A stretch of DNA of 64,000 nt from Priestia filamentosa (GTDB lineage Bacteria > Bacillota > Bacilli > Bacillales > Bacillaceae_H). Shown here piece after piece: positions 34,268 to 43,086 of the stretch. Made by a program: the position numbers and the translations under genes. Where the stretch lies: positions 868,001-932,000 of the forward strand of contig NZ_FXAJ01000002.1 of the NCBI RefSeq assembly GCF_900177535.1, written 5' to 3'. A model generated the notes under the pieces. It was not told the DNA's origin, did no database searches, and worked only from the letters and a program-made list of their open reading frames with translations. How positions within the stretch are numbered: position 1 is the stretch's first letter; each line of letters begins with the position of its first letter.

Positions 34268-34825
34268 TCATAACCAGTGTTGAGGGTATTGTCGTTTGGA
34301 AAATAGATTATTATAAAAAATTGAAATAAAAATCAATAGTAGGACCCCTAAGAAAATAGGAACTAGAAATCCCCACCCTGTTTGATTGTTCACTACAACC
34401 AGTGCGCTAGCTGCTGCAGGAGGATGAAGAGTGTTAGTAAGAGCCATTAAGATTAACACAATAACTAATACTATCCCTATAGAGAACAAACTTTTACCTA
34501 GTAAACTCCAAATAATAAGGGCAGAAGTAGTAGAAAGTAAGTGTCCTCCTATCACATTTCGTGGTTGAGACCACGCACCTTTATGAGCCTCAAATATGAG
34601 TATACAGCTGGCTCCTAAAGGTGCTATTGCCATAGGGTAGCTTAAATGAAGAGTCATAAAACTAATGATAATAATAGCGATAAGTACACCTGTAGCTGAA
34701 ACAATAGAATCCCTATAGTTAATTTTAATTTTCCCTCTACTCTCTCCCTTCATTTTTCTTAAATATGTGTTTACCCCTATACTTACCCCATTACTTACAT
34801 TCTTTTCAAGTTTCTTTTCCATCAT
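34268..34825 (-). CDS. HPP family integral membrane protein
   Basis: The 185-aa protein has four to five transmembrane segments and the family hallmarks IAPLGASCILIFE, GAWSQPRNVIGGHL and NTLHPPAAASAL (HPP at 134-136). HPP proteins have been linked to nitrite transport in plastids and cyanobacteria; in bacteria the substrate is mostly open. The CBS domains found in longer members are absent. Two ATG codons follow AGGATATT. Confidence 0.88.
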   Translation of the reverse strand: MMEKKLEKNVSNGVSIGVNTYLRKMKGESRGKIKINYRDSIVSATGVLIAIIIISFMTLHLSYPMAIAPLGASCILIFEAHKGAWSQPRNVIGGHLLSTTSALIIWSLLGKSLFSIGIVLVIVLILMALTNTLHPPAAASALVVVNNQTGWGFLVPIFLGVLLLIFISIFYNNLFSKRQYPQHWL

Positions 34826-35381
34826 AATATCCTGCTGTCCTTTCTACTTCTTTTATAAATACTATGTTAGACTTTCTGTCATTTAGAGTTATTCTATATG
34901 AAAACTCTGAATATTTAAAGATATATTCCAAATAAATCTTTTACAAACTTAAAAAATTAGGTTAATAAAGAGTTTTTCAAAAGAGGAAACAGCAAGACTT
35001 TTAAGAAAAGTGATAAGTTGTTGAGTTGATTTTGACCGATTTCAATAACTTTTACCCTTCTTCTCTTTTAGCTGATACATATCTTATATCTCTCTTCTAA
35101 AATACTAAACAATCTAATCTCTTTTTAGAGTGGTGCATTTATTACAATTAAAGATGATTTGCAGAGCTCCCCTCCGGCCTATTCTCCATATATCTTTAAC
35201 GTAGACAAACGATAGATGAATTTGTTAGACCGTTTTTATAATCTAAAGTCATATATTGATGTAAACCTTTCTGTAACAAAATCCCATATTATAATGTCCC
35301 TTCCTATTAACATAAAATAAATTATTGACAAAAATACGCTTGAATCAAATGATTCAAGCGTATTAAAACATTAACTATAGA
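34826..35381 (-). other. Spacer with a terminator hairpin at its right end
   Basis: No gene. The hairpin AATACGCTTGAATCA (35333-35347) / TGATTCAAGCGTATT (35350-35364) has a 15-bp perfect stem and terminates the small membrane protein gene at 35382. Confidence 0.6.
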
Positions 35382-35576
35382 TTACTTAACATTTGTAGCA
35401 CCTTTATTTCTCAAATTCTTTCCTTTGTAAAAAGAATTAACTATGAATATAAATGTACCTAGAAACCAGCCTACAATAGGAGAATACTCAAACACATTTT
35501 TTAAGGCCATGCCTAAAGAAATAGAGGCTAACCCTAACATTAACAAAAGGATAGTAATACCTTGTTGTTTTTGCAT
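35382..35576 (-). CDS. Small two-helix membrane protein (64 aa)
   Basis: ATG 35576 follows GAGAGAGGTGGCGTAT; an earlier in-frame ATG at 35609 lacks a ribosome site. The peptide starts MQKQQGITILLLMLGLASIS and has a second helix around PIVGWFLGTFIFIVNSFY, then a basic tail. No family recognised. The dedicated terminator supports a real gene. Confidence 0.6.
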   Translation of the reverse strand: MQKQQGITILLLMLGLASISLGMALKNVFEYSPIVGWFLGTFIFIVNSFYKGKNLRNKGATNVK

Positions 35577-35922
35577 ATACGCCACCTCTCTCCAACTAAA
35601 TTTCACCACAAAATAACGTTTTACAATATAAGTGACTGCTTTACATAATGTGAGTTATCGAAATCCTGTAAAAAAGAATACTTCTTTCTAAAAGAGTTCG
35701 TTTCAGTAATTTTTATCTATTAAGGGTTTCCTTTTCACGAAAAATCGTATAAAATTCTAGAATCTATAGCTCACACCGCAAAAAGATATCTTTAAATTTT
35801 TTACACATCGTTTAATGATTAGATTCTTGATGGAAAGTATAATTACTTCAATTGTCCTTTTGTAGCATAAGGATAAACTTTTTTATGATAAACAAAAAAT
35901 ATCTTGAAAATTGGAGGTCATG

Positions 35923-36570
35923 ATGAGAAATATTCCTGTGAACTTATTATGGTTTATGTGTTCCATTATATTAAACGCTTTAGGAAATAGCTTTATGATA
36001 ACTTCTAACTTAGGAAGTTCCCCTTGGGCAGCCGCTGGGCAAAACCTTGCGTTCATATTGCCGCTTTCCACTGGTGCTTGCATTATTATTTTAAATTTCT
36101 TTTCGTTTATACTTAGTTATTTAATAAAAACAAAATTCACCCTTGTGATGATTATCAAAAGTATGGCTCTTACCTTTGTTTTTGGAATGTTCATTGATTT
36201 GTTTGTATACTTACATCACATTATGTATGTACCGGAGAATCTATGGATCCGTGGTTTATATTCATTAATAGGGCTCAACCTTATGGCAATCGCTGTATGC
36301 ATTTATTTTCAATCAGGCTCAATATACTTACCATCTGACTATCTTTTAAAAGCATTTGGAAAGCGCATGAAAAATTATACAGTAGGAACAATGATTTGTA
36401 CATCGATACCATTATCTATTAGCATTGTGATTATTCTTTTTCAACACCATATAACTGGTTTAGGTATAAGCACCTTCTTATTTATGTTCGGAATTGGATT
36501 TTTAATTGATCTTTATAATCGCTGGATTGTGATTGATAAAGTTCCCCAACAAAATATGTACTCAGCATAA
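35923..36570 (+). CDS. YczE/YitT-type integral membrane protein
   Basis: I chose ATG 35923 since TTGGAGGTCATG places the ribosome site 5 nt before it. The 215-aa protein has five transmembrane segments and the YczE-like pattern LGNSFMITSNLGSSPWAAAG near residue 20 plus LYSLIGLNLMAIAV and SGSIYLPSDYLLKAF. Function unknown; B. subtilis YczE is linked to surfactin production at the membrane. Followed by hairpin element copy C. Confidence 0.75.
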   Translation: MRNIPVNLLWFMCSIILNALGNSFMITSNLGSSPWAAAGQNLAFILPLSTGACIIILNFFSFILSYLIKTKFTLVMIIKSMALTFVFGMFIDLFVYLHHIMYVPENLWIRGLYSLIGLNLMAIAVCIYFQSGSIYLPSDYLLKAFGKRMKNYTVGTMICTSIPLSISIVIILFQHHITGLGISTFLFMFGIGFLIDLYNRWIVIDKVPQQNMYSA

Positions 36571-36671
36571 AAGGTATACAGACCAATTAGATCACGTAAT
36601 AACTATCAAGATAGTACAAAATCATTCCCTTAATAATATCACTATAAGTATATCTTTTAAGGAAATAAAGG

Positions 36672-36735
36672 AGCCTACACGCATTGAGAAACAATACGTT
36701 TGGGCTTTTTTCCTTTAAATATACTTTTACGAACC
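36672..36735. repeat. Dispersed hairpin element, copy C
   Basis: AGCCTACACG and CGTTTGGGCT form an imperfect stem, followed by TTTTTTCC and ATATACTTTTACGAACC. It matches copies A, B and D in layout and box. It lies 100 bp past the YczE-like gene; the rest of 36571-37029 has no gene. Confidence 0.55.
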
Positions 36736-37029
36736 TCGCACCTTCTCTATAGGTTCTCTCTATGTCCTTATAAAGTTTACTATAGAGATATATCGCGTAA
36801 AATAAAGTGCACGAATTAGCCTTTAAACCTTTTTTCTCATTATAATTTTATCATAAACAACTATCCCCAAATATCAAATGGAGGAGAGATTAGCTGAGAA
36901 ATATAAGAGAGACTTTTATGTTGATCTATTGCTATTATTCCATGGATTATGAGAAGAATATGATTAATATATATTTGTTGAAAATAAATAAAACTTAACT
37001 ATTAAATACTTGAATGTGAGGATGAAATC

Positions 37030-37509
37030 ATGCAGATTCGTGAAATGAAAGAAAAGGATAATCAAAGAATGGAGCAAATTATTAAACGCTCTTTGGAATC
37101 ATTTGACTTGAACATCCCAGGAACAGCCTATTTTGATCCCGAGCTGAGCAGTTTATCACAATATTACCAGCAACAACCAAATGCGAAATATTGGGTTGTA
37201 GTGAATGATCAAGATGAAGTGATAGGCGGTGTCGGAATTGCACCATTTGGACAAAAAAAAGAGGTCTGCGAGCTGCAAAAGCTCTATATTTCACCCGAAG
37301 CTCAAGGGAAAGGTCTGTCGAAAGAATTGATGAAAGTAGCAATCGACTTCGCAAAGGAACACTATACATGCTGTTACCTAGAGACATTTAAGGAACTCCA
37401 AGCAGCTAATTTCCTTTATATTAAATTTGATTTCCGACAACTCGAAAAACCACTAGAGGAATCAGAACATAATGCCTGCGACGCTTGGTATATAAAAAAA
37501 TTATCATAA
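37030..37509 (+). CDS. GNAT family N-acetyltransferase
   Basis: A 159-aa acetyltransferase. The acetyl-CoA motif A is CELQKLYISPEAQGKGLSKE, and motif B includes YLETFKELQAANFLYIKFDF. The N-terminal QIREMKEKDNQRMEQIIKRS and PGTAYFDPELSSLSQYY resemble bacterial GNATs that modify small molecules. TGTGAGGATGAAATC precedes ATG. Substrate unknown; monocistronic. Confidence 0.88.
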   Translation: MQIREMKEKDNQRMEQIIKRSLESFDLNIPGTAYFDPELSSLSQYYQQQPNAKYWVVVNDQDEVIGGVGIAPFGQKKEVCELQKLYISPEAQGKGLSKELMKVAIDFAKEHYTCCYLETFKELQAANFLYIKFDFRQLEKPLEESEHNACDAWYIKKLS

Positions 37510-37544
37510 AGCTCCTGAGTATGATACTAATGAGCTATAAAAGT

Positions 37545-37656
37545 TCAGGGATTCTATATATGTAGGGCAATCTAAGAAGCTTGACAAACTATTAACGTAT
37601 TTCCCTATAATCATATATTCAAAAAACCTTTGCTAAGGCTGAGCAAAGGTTTTTTT
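37545..37656 (-). repeat. Dispersed 3'-element, copy E3, with terminator
   Basis: Hairpin AACCTTTGCT (37625-37634) / AGCAAAGGTT (37642-37651). On the minus strand it is followed by TATAGGGAAATACGTTAATA and GTTTGTCAAGC. The stem sequence CCTTTGC and the downstream box match copies E2 and E4. It lies beyond the ABM gene at 37732. Confidence 0.65.
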
Positions 37657-37731
37657 CCACAAGAAATTTACCCTTAATTAGTTACCATAAAAACTATTCT
37701 CGATAGTTATTCTAATTAAGTAATCATTACT

Positions 37732-38070
37732 TCATATATTTTCTATTACTCTAGCAACACGATAACTGTTAAGTTTTAATGTTTTAGCTCCACAGCGATT
37801 AATAATTTCATCGTTAGTAGTTTGGACTTCATCACGCCCTGAAGCTTGAAATGAATTAGACCAAGCTTCTTCCGATAGCCACTGGGCATAGTTAATAACT
37901 CGCTTACCGTCTTCACTAGCATGAAAACTTGATGAAATAAACCCATCGTAATCCTTAAAATATGTTTCAATTTGATTTGTAAGACCATTAATTAAGTCTT
38001 GCTGATATTTTGGATTAACTTCCCATTCAATAATTACCGTAAACAACTGATTTTCTTCAATTTTTGGCAT
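37732..38070 (-). CDS. Antibiotic biosynthesis monooxygenase-type (ABM) protein
   Basis: The 112-aa ferredoxin-like protein has the ABM pattern FTVIIEWEVNPKYQQDLING, with GFISSSFHASEDGKRVINYA and QWLSEEAWSNSF. Members act as cofactor-free monooxygenases, haem-degrading enzymes or are uncharacterised. The residues NYAQW match the usual position of the strand carrying the aromatic residue. AAAGGAGAGTTCAT precedes the ATG. Alone in its transcription unit. Confidence 0.82.
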   Translation of the reverse strand: MPKIEENQLFTVIIEWEVNPKYQQDLINGLTNQIETYFKDYDGFISSSFHASEDGKRVINYAQWLSEEAWSNSFQASGRDEVQTTNDEIINRCGAKTLKLNSYRVARVIENI

Positions 38071-38250
38071 ATGAACTCTCCTTTATTAATCCCGATATTT
38101 ATAGTGTATTCCAGTAAAGTTATTCTAGCGTCAACAGTATGAATCCTTCTATAACTTTAGTACAGTTAAAAATGTGTACAATTATATACTAAGCAATTAA
38201 TTAGCTAGTACAGAAGATAGAAGTGCGGGGATTAATAAAAGGAACTCAAC

Positions 38251-38343
38251 ATGAATACAAGATTTATAAAACATAATCTTCCCGATACAATCTTTTCAAT
38301 CAATAAATACCTTAGTTCCTACAACCTTGATTATGAGACATAA
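38251..38343 (+). CDS. Possible 30-aa ORF
   Basis: ATG 38251 follows AAAAGGAACTCAAC and the frame encodes MNTRFIKHNLPDTIFSINKY and ten more residues. Only the ribosome site supports it; chance is a fair alternative. The remainder of 38071-38584 is occupied by repeats. Confidence 0.2.
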   Translation: MNTRFIKHNLPDTIFSINKYLSSYNLDYET

Positions 38344-38374
38344 AACCTCTTAGGAGAACTTTTTAAACTATATA

Positions 38375-38474
38375 TGTATATGAATCTATAAATTTGGACA
38401 AACTACTCATGTATTCCCCTATTCGTATAAATAAGAGAACCCTTTGCTAACGATAAGCAAAGAATTCTCTTATT
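38375..38474 (-). repeat. Dispersed 3'-element, copy E4, with hairpin
   Basis: An extended hairpin pairs AATAAGAGAA..CTTTGCT with AGCAAAG..TTCTCTTATT (about 38430-38474). On the minus strand it is followed by AATAGGGGAATACATGAGTA and GTTTGTCCAAATT, then ATATACATATA. It closely matches E2 and E3 and lies downstream of the 52-aa gene. Confidence 0.65.
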
Positions 38475-38516
38475 AAAAGTAATTCCCGATAAATTAGTTA
38501 ACATAAACCATCTTTT

Positions 38517-38631
38517 TCATATAACTACTTTGTTACGTTTACCCTGTTTTTTACGGACACTCTCACAGTTAAAAAAGATCTCACTTAAACCGTAGATGAA
38601 GCAAGATAAGGACTATTAAAATAAATAACCT
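38517..38631 (-). repeat. Repeat R1, copy 1 (3' end and trailer of the 52-aa gene)
   Basis: The segment TCATATAACTACTTTGTTAC through CTCACTTAAACCGTAGAT to AATAACC recurs at 50416-50510 with small differences. It covers the last 15 codons of the 52-aa gene and about 65 bp beyond its stop, so a gene end and its trailer were duplicated together. Confidence 0.7.
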
Positions 38632-38743
38632 CGGTAAGAATCTTATTTCCTTCGATGTCTTCAAAAGCTTCTCTTGCTTCCTTCTCTGTGTTAAATTCAA
38701 ACATTTTCGTGTTCTTCCTTGAATGAACCGTAATCACCCACAT
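38585..38743 (-). CDS. Small acidic/basic orphan protein (52 aa)
   Basis: ATG 38743 follows a strong GGGGGAGGAATAGTTC ribosome site and the frame ends with TAA at 38587-38585. The protein begins MWVITVHSRKNTKMFEFNTE, continues with KEAREAFEDIEGNKILTEVI and ends YFNSPYLASSTV. It has no membrane segment and a beta-alpha-beta look. I do not know a named family. A frameshifted copy of its 3' end at 50416-50510 supports that it is a real gene with paralogues. Confidence 0.7.
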   Translation of the reverse strand: MWVITVHSRKNTKMFEFNTEKEAREAFEDIEGNKILTEVIYFNSPYLASSTV

Positions 38744-39187
38744 GAACTATTCCTCCCCCATTTAAAATGGTCCCTTGTACATGTCCTCACTCATATACAA
38801 GGAACACTCAAAGACATTATGAACAATATCATACAAAATGAAAACCCTTTCTACAAAAAATATCAAAATATTACAAAAAAATAATCGCATCATAGGAAAT
38901 GAAGAAGCTTCAATGTTTATTTACAATAAAATAGATTCTCGTACCAAAGAAGGAATTAAATAAAAAGTATTATTCACCTTCAAAAGAAAACTTGTAGAAT
39001 ATAAATAGTTACCTAAAAAGAATACCAAGCACCCTACGTAAACGTGAGGCTTGGTATTTTATAATATTCCTGTAAAGTCTATCTCCTCTGTTACTTGTAG
39101 AGTAGCGTAGATAACAAAGTTCATTAAGATTACCTCTAATGTTACTATGATTATTTCTAAATCAAAGCACTTGTTAGATTAAAAGTT
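38744..39187. other. Spacer with the OYE terminator
   Basis: No gene. The hairpin AATACCAAGC (39021-39030) / GCTTGGTATT (39049-39058), followed by CTTTTT on the minus strand, lies 130 bp past the OYE stop codon. Confidence 0.5.
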
Positions 39188-40321
39188 TTAAACTTCAAAA
39201 TCTTTAATTTTAGCATCTGGTCTTAACACTTTTTCTGAATCAAACTCTACTAATGGTTCCCCCTTTTTGACTCTATTGACCCAATCATGGTTAGCAAGAG
39301 CCCCTTTACCTAAAGTAATCAAATCGGCTTCACCTTTTTCAACAATTTCTCTCGCCTTAACAGGATCCTCTAAGTGCCCGTTAGCTATCACAGAAATTCC
39401 CCCATACTTTTTTGCAAGAGCCGCAAGCGATGCCCCGCCGTTGTCCAAGGCTGAATTAGCTGCAATTGTGGATTTATCCATTGGAAATGCAGGTTGCCAT
39501 GCTTCATACTCCGTAACATGAATAAAGTCAAGACCTGCACGCCCTAACTGACCAAAGATAATCTCCGCATCTTTTTCTTTTCCTTCCCACTTGTGGTTAT
39601 AATCATTCACCTTTCCTTGTGAAATCCGAATACCAATAGTAAAATCTTGGCCAACAGCCTCTCGAACTGCCTTGGAAACTTCAACTAATAATCGGACTCG
39701 GTTTTCAGTAGAACCACCGTATTCATCTGTACGTTTATTGGTATAATCAGTAAGAAACTGATCAAGTATGTAACCATTGGCCCCGTGAATTTCAACTCCA
39801 TCAAACCCAGCAGCTTTTGCACGTTTAGCCGTATTAACAAACCCGTTTATCACTTCTGTGATTTCTTCTTTTGTTGCTTCTCTTGGGGTTGGGTACAGGC
39901 CTTTTCCTATATAGGCTTCCATTTGTTTTCCTTTTGGCTGAACGGCAGAAGGACCGATTGTTTCTTGAACAAAACGATTTCCTTGTGAAAGGGCTCCCGC
40001 ATGCATTATTTGTGCAAACATTTTAGCACCTGCTTGATGGACAGAATCTACCACTTTCTTCCATGCTTGTGTTTGTTCCCCATCAAGGAGCCCTGGCTTA
40101 TTAAAATACCCTTGACTATACTTGTCATCAGTATACATTCCTTCTGTAATAATTAGTCCAAATCCTCCACGGGCAAATGATGTGTAATAGGATACCATCT
40201 GCTCGGTTGCCACTCCTTCAAAACTTGCGCTTATACGCGCCATTGGGGCAACCCCTATCCGGTTATCTAATGTTATATTGCCTAATGTAACAGTTTCAAA
40301 TAACGATTTTGTATTAGTCAC
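39188..40321 (-). CDS. Old Yellow Enzyme family NADH:flavin oxidoreductase
   Basis: The GTG at 40321 follows AAAGGAGTCTTCACT and is chosen over an ATG at 40372, which lies inside the terminator of the preceding gene. The 377-aa TIM-barrel protein has LDNRIGVAPMARISA, MHAGALSQGNR, the FMN/active-site segment GFDGVEIHGANGYILDQF and ISVIANGHLEDP near the phosphate site. The usual HN/HH catalytic pair appears as H-G-A-N. It reduces activated alkenes or similar with FMN. It follows a VOC gene with a terminator between, so it has its own promoter. Confidence 0.9.
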   Translation of the reverse strand: MTNTKSLFETVTLGNITLDNRIGVAPMARISASFEGVATEQMVSYYTSFARGGFGLIITEGMYTDDKYSQGYFNKPGLLDGEQTQAWKKVVDSVHQAGAKMFAQIMHAGALSQGNRFVQETIGPSAVQPKGKQMEAYIGKGLYPTPREATKEEITEVINGFVNTAKRAKAAGFDGVEIHGANGYILDQFLTDYTNKRTDEYGGSTENRVRLLVEVSKAVREAVGQDFTIGIRISQGKVNDYNHKWEGKEKDAEIIFGQLGRAGLDFIHVTEYEAWQPAFPMDKSTIAANSALDNGGASLAALAKKYGGISVIANGHLEDPVKAREIVEKGEADLITLGKGALANHDWVNRVKKGEPLVEFDSEKVLRPDAKIKDFEV

Positions 40322-40351
40322 AGTGAAGACTCCTTTCTTTTTCAAACAAAA

Positions 40352-40384
40352 AAACCTGTATAAAAACTTCATTTATACAGGTTT
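40352..40384 (-). terminator. Rho-independent terminator of the VOC gene
   Basis: AAACCTGTATAAA and TTTATACAGGTTT form a perfect 13-bp stem with a 7-nt loop, followed by a T tract on the minus strand. It lies between the VOC stop and the OYE start. Confidence 0.85.
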
Positions 40385-40484
40385 AGGTTACTCTAAAATA
40401 AAATTTCAGATGGACCTTATTGAAATGATGCAGCCCTTATTTCAATAAGATGTTTAATTTGGCTGAACAAAAACTTCTCACATA

Positions 40485-40916
40485 TTATTTGTTATCAGCA
40501 ACTTGTGTTGAGATTTGCCAAGTTACACCAAATTTGTCTGTTACTTGTCCATATGATGGACTCCAAAAAGTTTCTTGAAGTGGCATGTTTACCTGACCAC
40601 CTTCTTTTAATTTTCCGAACACTTCTTCTGATTTCTCTACATTGTCTATTGTAATGGATACTGTCACTTGTGATCCAATTTGGTATGGGTGACCTGGGAA
40701 TGTATCAGAAAGCATTAAATCATTATTGCCGATTTTTAAATGCGCATTCAATACACGGTCTTTTGCTTCAGCAGGAACAGAGAAGTCGGGTTTTTCAGGC
40801 ATGTCTCCGAAAGTTTGAACTCCAATAACTTTTGCACCCAGTGCATTCTCATAAAATTTAACAGCTTCTTGTCCATTTCCGTTCATAACTAAATAAGGAA
40901 AAATTCCTAAAATCAT
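40485..40916 (-). CDS. PhnB-like VOC (glyoxalase-fold) protein
   Basis: ATG 40916 follows AAAGAGGTGTTTTTC; an upstream in-frame ATG at 40949 is before this site. The 143-aa protein starts MILGIFPYLVMNGNGQEAVK with FYENALGAKVIG, a PhnB/VOC pattern, and ends WSPSYGQVTDKFGVTWQIST. Family members are small metal-binding or antibiotic-binding proteins; a defined activity cannot be read. Ended by its own terminator. Confidence 0.88.
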   Translation of the reverse strand: MILGIFPYLVMNGNGQEAVKFYENALGAKVIGVQTFGDMPEKPDFSVPAEAKDRVLNAHLKIGNNDLMLSDTFPGHPYQIGSQVTVSITIDNVEKSEEVFGKLKEGGQVNMPLQETFWSPSYGQVTDKFGVTWQISTQVADNK

Positions 40917-41075
40917 GAAAAACACCTCTTTTAAAGTTTTGTTTAACAAACTAAAAGCTATAACTAATCACAAAGAGAACTTACGTTCCCCATTATACTA
41001 ACATGCAATATATACCTATACAACAACTTTATTAAACTATCCTGCTGCATGATTGATTTTCAGATACTTATAGAT

Positions 41076-41117
41076 AAAAAAAGAAGACCATCTAAATTAA
41101 ATGTTCTTCTTTTTTTA
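41076..41117 (-). terminator. Terminator of the secreted protein gene
   Basis: AAAAAAAGAAGA (41076-41087) pairs with TCTTCTTTTTTT, with T tracts for the minus strand. It lies about 100 bp past the stop at 41214. Confidence 0.7.
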
Positions 41118-41213
41118 TAAAATTAATCTATATTACCTTAAAACTGGGACTTATAGGAATGAATAAAGAAAAAGAATCCTTACTTATCAAGAACTCTTTG
41201 CAAGGTAGTTAAA

Positions 41214-41681
41214 TTATTCTTCCCTTTCTTCACAAGATTTTAAGTTACCTCTTAATATAGCTGGTCCCAGCTTTTGAGTTTTAGAATTAGAAAGCCGTAC
41301 TTCTACATTAACATTTCGCATTTCTGCTGTAATTAAATCAAATCTTCCAGCCCAAGTAGGACTGTCTTCTTCAGCCGTGGGATAAAGTTTAAAACGCCAA
41401 CTAATTTCATTAGGTATTGAAGAAAAACCTTCATAGCCATCATAATTACCAAAAGAAGATGGATTAGGAAGGTGCACAGCTAAGATACTTATATTAGTTC
41501 GAGCAAAACTCGGTGGATTCAATTGAACTTTGTAAATTAATCCTACTCCTTTAGCGTTTTTAAAATTTTTATCTACAGGTTCTAGAATTAAACTACAAGG
41601 CATTTTACTGGCATTTGTTTCAGTTGGATAAGCAATTACAATAATGGATAAGAAGATAACTAAAATAAATTTTTTCATCAC
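41214..41681 (-). CDS. Secreted protein of unknown function (155 aa)
   Basis: The N terminus MMKKFILVIFLSIIVIAYPT followed by ETNASK is a clear signal peptide, cleaved probably near NAS-K. The mature part (about 130 aa) is beta-rich with LILEPVDKNFKNAKGVGLIY and TNISILAVHLPNPSSFGNYD and holds two cysteines (MPCSLIL and KSCEE) that could form a disulfide. No family recognised. Two adjacent ATG codons occur; either may start. Confidence 0.7.
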   Translation of the reverse strand: MMKKFILVIFLSIIVIAYPTETNASKMPCSLILEPVDKNFKNAKGVGLIYKVQLNPPSFARTNISILAVHLPNPSSFGNYDGYEGFSSIPNEISWRFKLYPTAEEDSPTWAGRFDLITAEMRNVNVEVRLSNSKTQKLGPAILRGNLKSCEEREE

Positions 41682-41893
41682 ATGTCCTCACAGTTTTTAG
41701 TTACTATCCCCCTTTGATTGCTAAATTATTATAGCCGTTTGAAATTAACCCATAATTTATATTTAATACATATATAGTTATCCTAATGTTGATTCTCTAC
41801 AGCTTTTATAGACGAATTTTAATCATTCACCTGTTGAAAGTGACAAAGTATAGAAAGTAAAAAATAATTCTTAAGAAAAGGAGCCGGGTAGAA

Positions 41894-42202
41894 ATGACAA
41901 CTTCAGAAAAAAAATTAAAGATTTGCAGCAAAGGACATAAATATTATAAAAGTAGCGACTGCCCAACTTGTCCGACTTGTGAGCAAGAACGTAAACCTGC
42001 CGATGGATTTCTTTCAAAACTCTCATCCCCAGCAAGAAGAGCATTAGAAAACAACGGGATAACTACTTTATAAAAGCTATCAACATTTAGTGAAAAAGAG
42101 ATTTTGCAATTCCACGGGATAGGACCAGCTTCTTTACCTAAACTTAAGGTCGCTTTAAAAGAAGAAGGATTATCCTTTAGAAAATTAACTAACGAGAAGT
42201 AG
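41894..42202 (+). pseudogene. RpoA-CTD/HhH-like protein interrupted by an in-frame ochre codon
   Basis: AAGGAG lies upstream of ATG 41894. The frame encodes KICSKGHKYYKSSDCPTCPT (a cysteine pair likely to bind zinc), then FLSKLSSPARRALENNGITT. It then meets TAA at codon 60 (42071-42073) and continues in frame as KLSTFSEKEILQFHGIGPAS with LPKLKVALKEEGLSF to TAG 42202. The second half is a helix-hairpin-helix, like the RNA polymerase alpha C-terminal fold, and continuous with the first half. A CAA or GAA codon changed to TAA explains it. Whether readthrough occurs is unknown. Confidence 0.8.
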
Positions 42203-42432
42203 TATAGTTACAGAATTATATTTTAAGCTAAGTTCATTAATACATGAAAAATCTCTACTTCTTGATCACAAGTAGGGATTTCTTATGTGTAAATTTATTA
42301 AAGTATTCCAAAGAACCATAAATACTATATTCACGTAAAGTTCACAGAATCAATATTATCGCCAGAAAAAACTTACTCCATCTTGAAGTAAAGCTCCCTT
42401 TCGTTTATATAAATTATTCTAAAAATATAAAA

Positions 42433-42455
42433 AAGCTTACTCAAAGAGTAAGCTT
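42433..42455 (-). terminator. Terminator overlapping the cwlJ-like stop codon
   Basis: AAGCTTACTC and GAGTAAGCTT form a 10-bp stem with an AAA loop, followed by TTTTATATTTTT on the minus strand. The spacer 42203-42432 has no other feature. Confidence 0.8.
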
Positions 42456-42897
42456 AAGTTCCCCTATAAACGCTATCACATGTTCCAGGTTTTGGTTCAT
42501 AATAACAATGATTTTTAAATTGACCAGCAAAAGGTTGACCGTACCATGTTGGAGGGCATGGAGCATAGGGGTTAAAATACCAAAGAGCATATTTCCCTGG
42601 GTGTTCCCTCCAATAATCCAAGTTCTTTTTTGCTAATCTTTTTTCAACAGGTCTCGCTCTTTGATAAAATTCGTTACCTTTTTGAACTGCTTCAAAAGAA
42701 TAATTTCCTCCTTGGACTTGGAAAATGACTTGTCGAACTGTTCTTAAGTCTTTAAAGTCTAAACAATTTGCTTTAAGACGATTAACAATTACATTTCCGA
42801 CATATAACATTCCTTGTTTTCCTTCACCTACAGCTTCTGCTCTCATCATCCTTGCCATTAAATTAACGTCTGCATCTCGGTAACTTACTCTTGGCAT
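42454..42897 (-). CDS. cwlJ: Cell wall hydrolase, CwlJ-like spore cortex lytic enzyme
   Basis: The 147-aa protein matches the SleB/CwlJ catalytic domain: DADVNLMARMMRAEAVGEGK with the catalytic Glu in RAEA (E21), QGMLYVGNVIVNRLKANCLD, and KYALWYFNPYAPCPPTWYGQ with PFAGQFKNHCYYEP. No signal peptide or peptidoglycan-binding domain is present, which fits CwlJ (cytosolic synthesis in the mother cell, coat location) rather than SleB. gerQ is not adjacent. It degrades cortex muramic-lactam peptidoglycan at germination. Confidence 0.9.
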   Translation of the reverse strand: MPRVSYRDADVNLMARMMRAEAVGEGKQGMLYVGNVIVNRLKANCLDFKDLRTVRQVIFQVQGGNYSFEAVQKGNEFYQRARPVEKRLAKKNLDYWREHPGKYALWYFNPYAPCPPTWYGQPFAGQFKNHCYYEPKPGTCDSVYRGT

Positions 42898-43086
42898 TTT
42901 CTCACCTCAAAATATAGTATGAAAAAAAGCCTATATTGATGTTAGCGTTTATAAAATAAGTGTCTAACCAAATCATTGCCACACTAAAGAGAAAAATCAG
43001 TTCACATAAAACGGACTAGAAGAATTCAATACGAAAAGGGAAACCAATACACTTCTTTAAACATTCTAAAAGCCCTATTTAGAAGC

